Origin: Fusobacteriota bacterium
GTDB taxonomy: Bacteria > Fusobacteriota > Fusobacteriia > Bac17 > JAEWOZ01
Assembly: GCA_023399505.1 (NCBI GenBank)
Contig: JAEWOZ010000021.1
Location: forward strand, 1-6,831
DNA: 6,831 bases
Reading direction: 5' to 3'
This document shows positions 1-6,825 of the stretch, piece after piece; the first letter of the stretch is position 1, and every line of letters starts with the position of its first letter. Under the pieces are notes generated by a model, which saw only the letters and a program-made list of their open reading frames with translations, had not been told where the DNA came from and searched no databases. A program made the translations under genes and the position numbers.

Positions 1-347
1 TTTTTACCTACCTTTAAATCTCTAATATTTGCATAATTTGAAGTAGTTTCAATCTTTTTAAATGGATTTAAAAGGTTATCTTCATTATCAACTTCATTTA
101 TCTCAATTTCATAATTTAGATTTACTAGATCTGTACCAACGTCTCCTGTTCTCCATTCTAAATCTAGAGAAGCTTTAGCCTCATTCATATTCTCTAAATT
201 TTCATAATTTAATTGAGGTTCCAATAAAATTATCTTTAGCTTCTCTAAATTTCTATTCCTTCTAACATCAACTTTAGAAGATGAGTTAGTATTTGCGCAT
301 CCTAGTAAAACAACTACGATACTTGCAGCACTTAATTTTTTATACAT
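1..347 (-). CDS. Lipoprotein with fibronectin-III-like N-terminal region, partial (C-terminus beyond the left edge)
   Basis: ATG at 347-345 lies 6 bases after a very strong Shine-Dalgarno GGGGAGG (360-354). The frame stays open for 115 codons to the window edge, so the stop is not seen. Residues 1-17 are a lipoprotein leader: MYKKLSAASI, a hydrophobic stretch, then lipobox LLGC with Cys17 as the lipidated residue, followed by a Ser/Asn-rich tether. This predicts export and anchoring to a membrane leaflet. Residues about 38-115 resemble a fibronectin type III beta-sandwich: a Pro44 entry strand, LEW with Trp65, YEIEI at 79-83 and NYANIRDLKVGK at 104-115. That family match is inferred from the pattern alone. 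The leader shares 8 of 10 starting residues with the lipoprotein encoded at 2408-486, which suggests a tandem paralogue. The ligand or role is unknown. Confidence 0.85.
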   Translation of the reverse strand, partial: MYKKLSAASIVVVLLGCANTNSSSKVDVRRNRNLEKLKIILLEPQLNYENLENMNEAKASLDLEWRTGDVGTDLVNLNYEIEINEVDNEDNLLNPFKKIETTSNYANIRDLKVGK

Positions 348-353
348 AATTTT

Positions 354-360
354 CCTCCCC
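354..360 (-). promoter_or_regulatory. Strong ribosome binding site of the partial lipoprotein gene
   Basis: GGGGAGG on the minus strand, 6 bases before the ATG at 347. It fixes the start codon and is the strongest Shine-Dalgarno site in the window. A short inverted pair (CCTA at 373-370 with TAGG at 363-360) touches its first G, but only four pairs form, so occlusion is doubtful. Confidence 0.75.
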
Positions 361-417
361 TAATTTAATAGGACATTCTTTCTTTTGCATAGTTTATACT
401 TTAGTCTAACTTACGAA

Positions 418-447
418 ATTATAAAAATCAAAAATAAATTATGAAAA
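418..447 (-). promoter_or_regulatory. Putative sigma70-type promoter for the partial lipoprotein gene
   Basis: A perfect -10 TATAAT (423-418) follows a 4-of-6 -35 element TTTTCA (447-442) with an 18-base spacer. Transcription would begin near 411 and give an untranslated leader of about 64 bases before the ATG at 347. The -35 element sits inside the T-run of the upstream gene's terminator. The call is from motif inspection only; in DNA this AT-rich a chance TATAAT is not rare. Confidence 0.5.
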
Positions 448-466
448 AAACGCTTTTAGCGTTTTA
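444..466 (-). terminator. Intrinsic terminator of the 640-residue lipoprotein gene
   Basis: On the minus strand the hairpin AAAACGCT-AAA-AGCGTTTT (465-447) has an 8 bp stem and a 3-base loop, and is followed by further T residues (seven in a row, 450-444). It lies about 20 bases after the stop codon at 488-486. The central GCGC/CGCT pairs stand out from the AT-rich surroundings. The plus strand also ends in a short T-run, but no plus-strand gene needs it. Confidence 0.85.
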
Positions 467-485
467 ATTCAAATCATTTAAGATT

Positions 486-2408
486 TTATTTTCTGTTAGT
501 TGAAGACACAATTAAATTATTACTAGAATTTTTTCTTGAAACTGCAGGACTATTATTTTTACTTGAGTTTTTTCTTTCAGCTTTGTATTGCTCTACTTTT
601 TTTAACATGTCCTCGCTATTTTTAGCTTTGGATTCTATAACTTTGTTAACCATTTTTAATAAGTTATCTATACTTTTATCATCTGGATTTTGTGTTTTAT
701 GTTCTTCTAGTATTGTCTTTAAATCAGAAGCTTGAATTTTAACTAAAAATATAATTTCTTCATCATTCAAATTACTATCTTTTCTTTTTGAACTTTCTAA
801 CTTAGCTATTATATTATCAAAAAGTTCTTCAAATGTTTTATCTCCAGCTTCTACTTTTTCTTGCAACCATGTAAAGAATTTATTTACATTTTGTTGAGCA
901 ATTTTAGAATGTTTTACTAAAAAGTCTATTATTTCATTTTGAATTTTAATTGCAGCTTGTTGAATTTCTTCTCCAAAATCTTTAGCACTTTTTACTAATT
1001 TTTCTTTAGTATCTTCTAATATTGTCTCTATATCATTCAATGCTGAATCAATTTTTGATGATAATTCATCAAGTTGCATGCTTTTACCAAAAACTTCTTC
1101 ATAATTTTTTATATATGATTGTGCTAAAACTAAATTGCTTTTAAGATTTTCTAATTTATCTGTACCTCTTTTAGCAAAATTAATTCTAAACCTTTCAGGA
1201 GATTTTGAATTATGAATTGCATCTTTAAGTGAACCTAGACCCCAATCAAACAGTTCTCCAAAGATACTTTTAATGAAATCCATTATACCACTCTCTTTTA
1301 AGAATAATACAAATTCATTTGGTTGATCTTCATTTGTTGAGTCTGCAGTAGCTACAGTTGAATTAGATGATGTTCTATTTAATTTTTTAGATGATCTCTT
1401 AAAAGTTAATTTATCAATATAATACTCATGAGCATTCATATCTTTTATTATAGAATTATAATTGCCTACTAAAATTCTTATTTCAGCAGCTGTTAGATCT
1501 CTTTTATTGTCTTCTGCTTCTTTTATTATTACATTTGAAGAGTTAATAGCTGCTTTAACAGCTTCAGATATTTTCTTCTCATCTACTTTTGATAAATTTT
1601 TGAAAAGCTTCTTAAATTGGTCTAGATTTAAGTTATGCTTTTGGGTTGTAACAACATTTAGAGTATCACTTAAACTTTTATTTGAAGTAATAACATTAAC
1701 CTTACGATTTAGTGAGAAAACTTCTTTTATATCTAATTTTGCTTTTTCAGCTTTTTCCTTTAGTTCATCTACTATTGTATTTAAGTTTTTGCTTATTCCT
1801 TTAACTTCATTTAAAATAGTTTGAGAAGCATCAACTGTAACATTTTTAAAGTTTTCTAACCTTTTAGAAATTACATCAAGTTCCTTTTTAGATTTATCAA
1901 TGATCTTTTTATCTATTTGACTTTCTAATTTATCAATAAGATTTTTAACTTGAGAAGCATCAGATCTTAGGCCAGCTAAAATAGTATCTAAACCTTCTTT
2001 AGATATTTTTTCACCTGATCTTAAAGTATCTACATACTGTTGAGCTGTTTTACGATTCTTCTTAGTATTGTTATTTACGTTTTTACCTAACTCAATAGTT
2101 TGAGTAGATACACCACATCTTAAAGTAGCTTTATATATTTTTCCAACTTCGCCTTTAAAAATATAAGAATTTCCTTTTACAATGTGTATTTCACCTTCAA
2201 TAGATAATGTTGGTTTTCCATTAACATTCCATTCTAATTTTTGTGTGAATTGGGAACCATTAACTTGTGCAGGTTGCGAAACAAAAGAGTTAATTTTTTC
2301 TTCTGTTCTTCTATTATCATTGTTAGGCTTTATGGGACTATTTGCCGTACTTGAGCCGCAACTTGCTAACATAAGTATGATAGAAACTGCACTTAAATTT
2401 TTGTACAT
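486..2408 (-). CDS. Large alpha-helical lipoprotein, 640 residues, internally duplicated, function unknown
   Basis: ATG at 2408-2406 follows Shine-Dalgarno AGAGGTG (2420-2414) by 5 bases. Residues 1-17 are a lipoprotein leader (MYKNLSAVSI..., lipobox LASC, Cys17), then a Ser/Asn/Pro tether to about 50. Residues 54-110 look beta-rich, with LEW at 58-60, GEIHI at 72-76, VGKIYKA at 88-94 and one further Cys98. From about 118 it is almost wholly helical, with coiled-coil-like Lys/Glu/Leu patterning. A Ser/Thr/Asn-rich linker (339-362) separates two helical halves, and a similar tail (612-640, with RKNSS nearly twice) ends the protein. Both halves contain the motif LxxxEIxxLV (305-314 and 547-556). 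Residues 365-393 form a hydrophobic amphipathic stretch. All three Trp are TGG. It is probably an exported, membrane-anchored surface or periplasmic protein. A resemblance to helical repeat lipoproteins of relapsing-fever Borrelia is possible but unverified. Confidence 0.9.
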   Translation of the reverse strand: MYKNLSAVSIILMLASCGSSTANSPIKPNNDNRRTEEKINSFVSQPAQVNGSQFTQKLEWNVNGKPTLSIEGEIHIVKGNSYIFKGEVGKIYKATLRCGVSTQTIELGKNVNNNTKKNRKTAQQYVDTLRSGEKISKEGLDTILAGLRSDASQVKNLIDKLESQIDKKIIDKSKKELDVISKRLENFKNVTVDASQTILNEVKGISKNLNTIVDELKEKAEKAKLDIKEVFSLNRKVNVITSNKSLSDTLNVVTTQKHNLNLDQFKKLFKNLSKVDEKKISEAVKAAINSSNVIIKEAEDNKRDLTAAEIRILVGNYNSIIKDMNAHEYYIDKLTFKRSSKKLNRTSSNSTVATADSTNEDQPNEFVLFLKESGIMDFIKSIFGELFDWGLGSLKDAIHNSKSPERFRINFAKRGTDKLENLKSNLVLAQSYIKNYEEVFGKSMQLDELSSKIDSALNDIETILEDTKEKLVKSAKDFGEEIQQAAIKIQNEIIDFLVKHSKIAQQNVNKFFTWLQEKVEAGDKTFEELFDNIIAKLESSKRKDSNLNDEEIIFLVKIQASDLKTILEEHKTQNPDDKSIDNLLKMVNKVIESKAKNSEDMLKKVEQYKAERKNSSKNNSPAVSRKNSSNNLIVSSTNRK

Positions 2409-2452
2409 TTATACACCTCTATAATTTTTTCAATTTTGCTGTTTGCAATGGG

Positions 2453-2481
2453 AGTTTAATTCGATTTTTAGCAAAAAGCAA
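2453..2481 (-). promoter_or_regulatory. Possible promoter of the 640-residue lipoprotein gene
   Basis: TTGCTT (2481-2476, 3 of 6 to the -35 consensus) and TAAACT (2458-2453, 4 of 6 to the -10) are 17 bases apart. Initiation near 2446 would leave an untranslated leader of about 38 bases. A rival pair, TTGCAA with AATTAT nearer the gene, would start inside the Shine-Dalgarno site and was judged worse. Both are weak matches. Confidence 0.3.
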
Positions 2482-2496
2482 ATTTATTTTTAAAAC

Positions 2497-2516
2497 TTTT
2501 TCTAAACTTAGAAAAA
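2497..2516 (-). terminator. Weak hairpin after the protease gene, possible terminator
   Basis: On the minus strand TTTTTCTA-AGTT-TAGAAAAA makes an 8 bp stem with a 4-base loop. It starts 19 bases after the stop codon and is followed by G and four T. Only one G-C pair is present and the T-run is short, so termination is probably partial; some read-through into the lipoprotein gene is possible. Confidence 0.35.
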
Positions 2517-2535
2517 TAAAAAAATTCCTTACAAA

Positions 2536-5500
2536 TTATAAGAAATTTTTTAAGCCTAAAAGTGTAAAGAGAACAAAATATGGAATTGAATTAAAATTGA
2601 ATCTAAATATTAAAATATATAAAAACATTAATATTCCACCTAGAATAGGTCCAGCAATTAAACTAAATTCCAGACTATTAGGAACATTATCTATTAAAAA
2701 TAATGTTGTTAATACAGGATATATTAGTAAAAACAAATGATTTTTCATTATTTTTAATAATATGGAAATGAAAACTAAAATTAACGTTGAAATAATAAAT
2801 GTCATATAAAAGTTATTTACTAACCAATATAATGTAGGAAATGCTACTGATTTATGAAATTCCTCTTTATAGTATACATATCTCTCAAAAAATGAACTTA
2901 TAATTTTCATACTTGATATAAATATTAGGGCTCCAAAGATAGTTGAAACAATTGTTTTTATTTTTATTCTTCTATTTATAACAAAATTGTTTACAAATAG
3001 GTAATGAAATAAAATAAATAATGTATTTTTAAAATAGCTACCCGTGTAAATTAAAAGTGATTTCATTATTAATTCATTTTTAATAGAATTAAGACGGAAA
3101 TTAAATATTTCCAAATTAAATTTTGAATAAAAATTAAAGATATATAAAGCGAGCATGTATAAAGGAATTGAAATTATCCCTTTATAATTAAGCTTCGATC
3201 TTGTAAATAAAATTATGATTCCTATAACCAAACATATCCCAATTATTAAACTAAGAATATTTTTAACAACTTCTTTTTTTAATAAGTAATTATTAATATC
3301 TATAACTTTATTTTCAGATATATATATATTCTTTTTTAATTTAGCTATTTTATCACCTGCTAAAATAACTTTGATTCTTCTTATATCATCTACCTTAAAT
3401 GTAAAAGACCAATCTGTTCTTTTAGGCAAGGTAAAGCTTTTAGTATCCATTAATTCTAAATTATTTTCTTTATAAATCTCTTTTATTTTAGAAATAACCT
3501 CTTTTAGAGCATCTTCTCTATTTAAAGATTTAATTTCAATAGATTCTGGAATCTTGCTTTTTATTCCAATAAATTCACCATTATTATCTAAGCTTACCTC
3601 GTAGTGTGAATTTAAATCTATGTCTCTAAACATGACAACCCATTTTAAAGGATATGTATAATCTATTAATTTACTATAATTGTCTTTAAAAAGATTTTGA
3701 TAATAGGTACTTGAAAATTTATTTTTTCTAATTATAGCTTCTATATACATATTATCTTCTAAATTATAGTAATCTTTTATTACCAATTTAGCTTTTTCTA
3801 TTGCTTCTTCCTTTTTAATATTTACCTTTTCAATTCTCTTAGTTATGTTATAAGAATTTTTATATGATATAAACGTTAAAATCAAAGTTGGTAAAATAAG
3901 CCATAATTTTCTACTTCTCTTTCTAACAAGTTCTTCCTCTTTTTTGCTCGTAAAGAACCAGATTTTTTGGTAAAATACAATTGAATTTTCGTATTTTTTT
4001 TCTTCTTCTTCATTTGTTTTGTATTTAATCCTATAAATAAAGTGAAGAATTATAGGCGCTAAGGCAAGAACTACAATTATTATTACTTGATATAATCCAA
4101 AGAAATTTATACTTTTAAATATAGGAAGAGACATTAATATAAAATCAAAAAGCCAATGAGAAACCATTGCAGGTATTACACCAAATTTATAGTATAGGTA
4201 ACCAAATACTAAAGATGGAATAATTAATTCAACTTCTCTAAAATATGAAGGAGATGTTGGGTAATTGGCATGAGCTGCACCAAATATAAATATTTGAATT
4301 ATAAAAAATAACGCTAATTTAAATTTGCTATTCCATTTTTTAAATATTGTCATAGCTAATGCAATGGGCACTACTCTAAATATAGCTTCCTCAATAACTC
4401 CTGCAAAAAAAGAATCTTTAAATGGACTTATAAAGGCTAAGCACTTAGAAAACACATCTGTACTTATATTTCCTGAACTGAATGCTTTCCATCCTAAATA
4501 TTTATCAGCTAAAAAGTAAAATCCCCCTTCATATAAAAGATCAAATCCTACCATTACATAGCCTATAAATAATAGATATAAAAATCTCTTAGATGCTATA
4601 AATTTTGGTTTTAAAATAGCAAATAAGTTTATATGATTTGGAAAAGCTACTCTATCTATATAATCTACTGCATTAAATAATATAAAATATAAAACAAGAC
4701 TGCCTAAAACAGATCTTCCAACATGCGAAATGTTATTTAAAATAATTAAAAACAAATCATTATTTACATTTCTTTCATAAATTAAAGAAGGAAGGTAAGT
4801 TATATAACTTAAAGCACTTAGAAAAGATAAAAATAAAGATATTTTCAAAGACGCTTTTGTAGCAAGCCTTTTCTCTTTAAGACCTTTCACTAATACCCAT
4901 AATATTATTCCTATATAGAATAATAAAAGAAAGTTAGCTACGTAAGCAATTGTATTATTTAGTACTCTAATCTTATTATATTCTTTTGTAAAACTTTCTG
5001 GAGTATATGAATAGCTATTAATAGCTCTCAATTTATCTCCAGAGAATTCTAGATTAAATCTTAATTTTGTCTCTTTTAAAGCTGTAATTTCCTTTTCAAA
5101 GAAAAAGCTGTAATCAATTCTTCCATTTATATGCTTTTTAAAGCCTTTATCTATTAATTTATAATTTGATAAATTTAAAGCAAAGAGATTCAAAGCCTGA
5201 CTTTTTGCATTTTCTAGTGCTTCTTCCTCACTAAAATTATTAAAATTTTCTTCTTCATTCAATTTTTCTTTAAACCCTATAAAATCTCCAATAGGATTTA
5301 AAAATATATAAAATTCCTTTTTATTATATTCTTTATAATATCTAATTTTCCAAAAATATGGAAAGTATATTTTATTATCTACTAGATAGTTTATGGTGTC
5401 CACTCCATCTAGTTTATAAATTGAATAAAGACTTATAATTGGGTCTTCTGACAATATGGCAATGTTTTTAAAGTCGCTAGGAATTCCTAACTTTTTAGCT

Positions 5501-5649
5501 AAAATTTCTGCTTTATCATAAATAGCCTCTTTTCTTATGTTAACCTTTAGGTTAGCCTCTCTAAAAATTTGCTCTACAAGATTTAAGCCTTGTATTCCTC
5601 CTAATATAGAGAGTACTAATATAAGAAAATATGAAATTCTTTTTAACAT
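2536..5649 (-). CDS. CPBP/CAAX-family intramembrane metalloprotease, duplicated, with PepSY-like modules
   Basis: ATG at 5649-5647 follows GAGGAG (5660-5655) by 5 bases; 1037 residues, far longer than the usual 200-300 of CPBP proteases. Order: an N-terminal membrane segment (about 5-21); two PepSY-like extracytoplasmic modules (36-125 and 139-212); a membrane bundle (about 234-540) holding the CPBP signature EEAIFR (420-425), FGAAH (456-460) and HWLFD (498-502), which in this family supply the metal ligands and the catalytic Glu; a hydrophilic Lys/Glu loop (540-580); a membrane segment (580-597); two more PepSY-like modules (609-697 and 708-775); and a second membrane bundle (796-1036) lacking all three motifs. 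The second half mirrors the first at an offset of 561-573 residues, so this looks like an internal duplication with a dead partner domain. The family cleaves membrane or prenylated substrates; the substrate here is unknown. The gene lies 12 bases after the broken lipoprotein gene and is probably co-transcribed with it. Confidence 0.85.
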   Translation of the reverse strand: MLKRISYFLILVLSILGGIQGLNLVEQIFREANLKVNIRKEAIYDKAEILAKKLGIPSDFKNIAILSEDPIISLYSIYKLDGVDTINYLVDNKIYFPYFWKIRYYKEYNKKEFYIFLNPIGDFIGFKEKLNEEENFNNFSEEEALENAKSQALNLFALNLSNYKLIDKGFKKHINGRIDYSFFFEKEITALKETKLRFNLEFSGDKLRAINSYSYTPESFTKEYNKIRVLNNTIAYVANFLLLFYIGIILWVLVKGLKEKRLATKASLKISLFLSFLSALSYITYLPSLIYERNVNNDLFLIILNNISHVGRSVLGSLVLYFILFNAVDYIDRVAFPNHINLFAILKPKFIASKRFLYLLFIGYVMVGFDLLYEGGFYFLADKYLGWKAFSSGNISTDVFSKCLAFISPFKDSFFAGVIEEAIFRVVPIALAMTIFKKWNSKFKLALFFIIQIFIFGAAHANYPTSPSYFREVELIIPSLVFGYLYYKFGVIPAMVSHWLFDFILMSLPIFKSINFFGLYQVIIIVVLALAPIILHFIYRIKYKTNEEEEKKYENSIVFYQKIWFFTSKKEEELVRKRSRKLWLILPTLILTFISYKNSYNITKRIEKVNIKKEEAIEKAKLVIKDYYNLEDNMYIEAIIRKNKFSSTYYQNLFKDNYSKLIDYTYPLKWVVMFRDIDLNSHYEVSLDNNGEFIGIKSKIPESIEIKSLNREDALKEVISKIKEIYKENNLELMDTKSFTLPKRTDWSFTFKVDDIRRIKVILAGDKIAKLKKNIYISENKVIDINNYLLKKEVVKNILSLIIGICLVIGIIILFTRSKLNYKGIISIPLYMLALYIFNFYSKFNLEIFNFRLNSIKNELIMKSLLIYTGSYFKNTLFILFHYLFVNNFVINRRIKIKTIVSTIFGALIFISSMKIISSFFERYVYYKEEFHKSVAFPTLYWLVNNFYMTFIISTLILVFISILLKIMKNHLFLLIYPVLTTLFLIDNVPNSLEFSLIAGPILGGILMFLYILIFRFNFNSIPYFVLFTLLGLKNFL

Positions 5650-5661
5650 TTTTGCTCCTCA

Positions 5662-6819
5662 TTAATCATTTTTTAAGATACTTATTTCGTAAAGTCTGAG
5701 TATATAATAGACTAAATCATTGATGTTACTTCTAATATATTTAAATCTACTGTCACCTCTCACTACTGAAGAGATACTCCATCTTATTTCACTCCAACCT
5801 GCGCCACTTTTTATCTTATCTATAATATTATTTACGAATTCGACTGTAGCTCTTACTTCTCTATCGTAATTAATTAACATTTTTTCTTTATCATCTTTTG
5901 TAAGATTCTTATTTAATTCATTTGTCACTTTTTCATCATAAGGATTTAAAGCTGCATATTTCCCTAAATGATAATAAGTGATAGATTCAAATAAATCTAT
6001 AGATGAACTTATTGTATCAAAGAAATGCTCTTTCAGTTTCTCAAAATATGGCGTCTCTTCATACTCATCAAAGAAAAAATCATATATTGAATAATACTTT
6101 CCTGTATGGTCATTAATTTTGTCTTCAATAATTTTTATTAGATAATTAAATAAAGGAATTTCATATTTGTTTTTAGTAGTATCTAAATAAATAGCAGTAT
6201 AAATTCCACTTACATCTCTATTAGTATAAAAAGAAGTTATATAACCTTTATTTACAAAAAAATCTGTTTTTCTAAATCCTATTTTAGCGCTACAAAAAGA
6301 AGTCCTAGTTTTAAAAGGTGTTATATCAACATAATTTAAATCCTCGTTTCACTCAAGCAGTGTAGTACCATTTAAATCTTTAAAAACATTACTGTATATA
6401 TTAATTTTCGTAAGATTATAGTCTTCTATTCTGAAGATCTCTAAAAATTGTTTAGTTTTGAAATCATAAGAGACTATAACTGCATCTCTGTTTTTCTCAT
6501 TAAAAATTATTGTTTCGGGAAATTCAATATTTCTCACTCTATGGGGTATTTTATAAATATAATTATCTATATCTAATTCTAAATTATAGCCTTTAAAATA
6601 CGAAAGAATTTTCTCAATATTACTAGCATCTTTCAAATAAAAAATTCTCTCACTCCCTTGAACTTTTTCCAAATTAAAGTTCACAATCTCTTTTTTTAAG
6701 GCTTCAACTGTTTTTGAAAATCTCTCATCTAAATTTGTTGAATATTCTGCTTTAAAAAGCGCTTCTAACTTTTTTTCTATAGTTGCGCAACTTGCTAATA
6801 AAAGAAGTATTAATATCAT
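5662..6819 (-). pseudogene. Lipoprotein gene interrupted by one in-frame TGA (385 codons in all)
   Basis: From the ATG at 6819-6817 the frame runs 156 codons, meets TGA at 6351-6349 (codon 157), then continues in the same frame without another stop for 228 codons to TAA at 5664-5662. The two pieces are therefore one gene. The context LLE-stop-NED suits a former TGG (Trp), one base away. The protein starts with a lipoprotein leader (LASC, Cys11), followed by a helical Lys/Glu segment (14-50) and then mixed alpha/beta sequence; the distal part is rich in Tyr, Phe and Asp and ends in RSNINDLVYYILRLYEI... No known domain was recognised. No ATG, and no Shine-Dalgarno site before a usable start, follows the TGA closely, so reinitiation is unlikely. 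It stands directly upstream of the protease gene, suggesting a partner protein that is now truncated. A sequencing error or stop read-through remains possible. Confidence 0.75.
6349..6819 (-). CDS. Translatable N-terminal part of the interrupted lipoprotein, 156 residues
   Basis: If the TGA at 6351-6349 is a true stop, this is what the cell makes: a leader MILILLLLASC with lipobox LASC and Cys11, then about 145 residues with an amphipathic helical start (EKKLEALFKAEY) and several beta-like strands, ending in NGTTLLE. The leader lacks the usual Lys/Arg before the hydrophobic run. The frame is open to the window edge upstream (GGA GAA ATA AAC), so the real start may lie outside and add basic residues. 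The last codons (ACT ACA CTG CTT GAG) are less AT-rich than the rest of the gene. No function was recognised. Confidence 0.55.
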   Translation of the reverse strand: MILILLLLASCATIEKKLEALFKAEYSTNLDERFSKTVEALKKEIVNFNLEKVQGSERIFYLKDASNIEKILSYFKGYNLELDIDNYIYKIPHRVRNIEFPETIIFNEKNRDAVIVSYDFKTKQFLEIFRIEDYNLTKINIYSNVFKDLNGTTLLE

Positions 6820-6825
6820 GTTTAT

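Larger units (their letters stand above)
2409..2535 (-). other. Intergenic region between the membrane protease and lipoprotein genes
   Basis: This 127-base gap contains the leader and Shine-Dalgarno site of the 640-residue lipoprotein, a weak AT-only hairpin just after the protease stop codon, and one plausible promoter. No small ORF with a ribosome binding site and no RNA gene is apparent. Confidence 0.6.

Noticed and set aside
340..390. A 16-residue upstream ORF (ATG at 390-388, TAA at 342-340) overlapping the partial lipoprotein start
   Set aside because: No Shine-Dalgarno site precedes it; the ATG is expected by chance in this AT-rich leader. It would be interesting only if conserved.
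1462..1824. Plus-strand open frame of 120 codons
   Set aside because: It lies opposite the helical lipoprotein. Its Phe/Leu/Ser-rich translation is the complement of Lys/Glu-rich codons, with no ribosome binding site.
2182..2424. Plus-strand open frame of 80 codons
   Set aside because: Antisense to the start of the 640-residue lipoprotein; it has no ribosome binding site and no recognisable content.
4325..4519. Plus-strand open frame of 64 codons
   Set aside because: Antisense to the catalytic region of the membrane protease, whose motifs clearly place the real gene on the minus strand.
5662..5928. A separate 88-residue gene starting at GTG 5926-5928
   Set aside because: There is no Shine-Dalgarno site before the GTG, and the frame stays open upstream for 140 more codons until the TGA at 6349. 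It is the tail of the interrupted lipoprotein gene.
6340..6360. TGA at codon 157 read as Trp through an alternative genetic code, or as selenocysteine
   Set aside because: The long genes use TGG for Trp many times and have no internal TGA, unlike Mollicutes. TGA as Gly (SR1/Gracilibacteria) would likewise appear in the 1038-codon gene. The bases after the TGA are AT-rich and form no evident SECIS stem.
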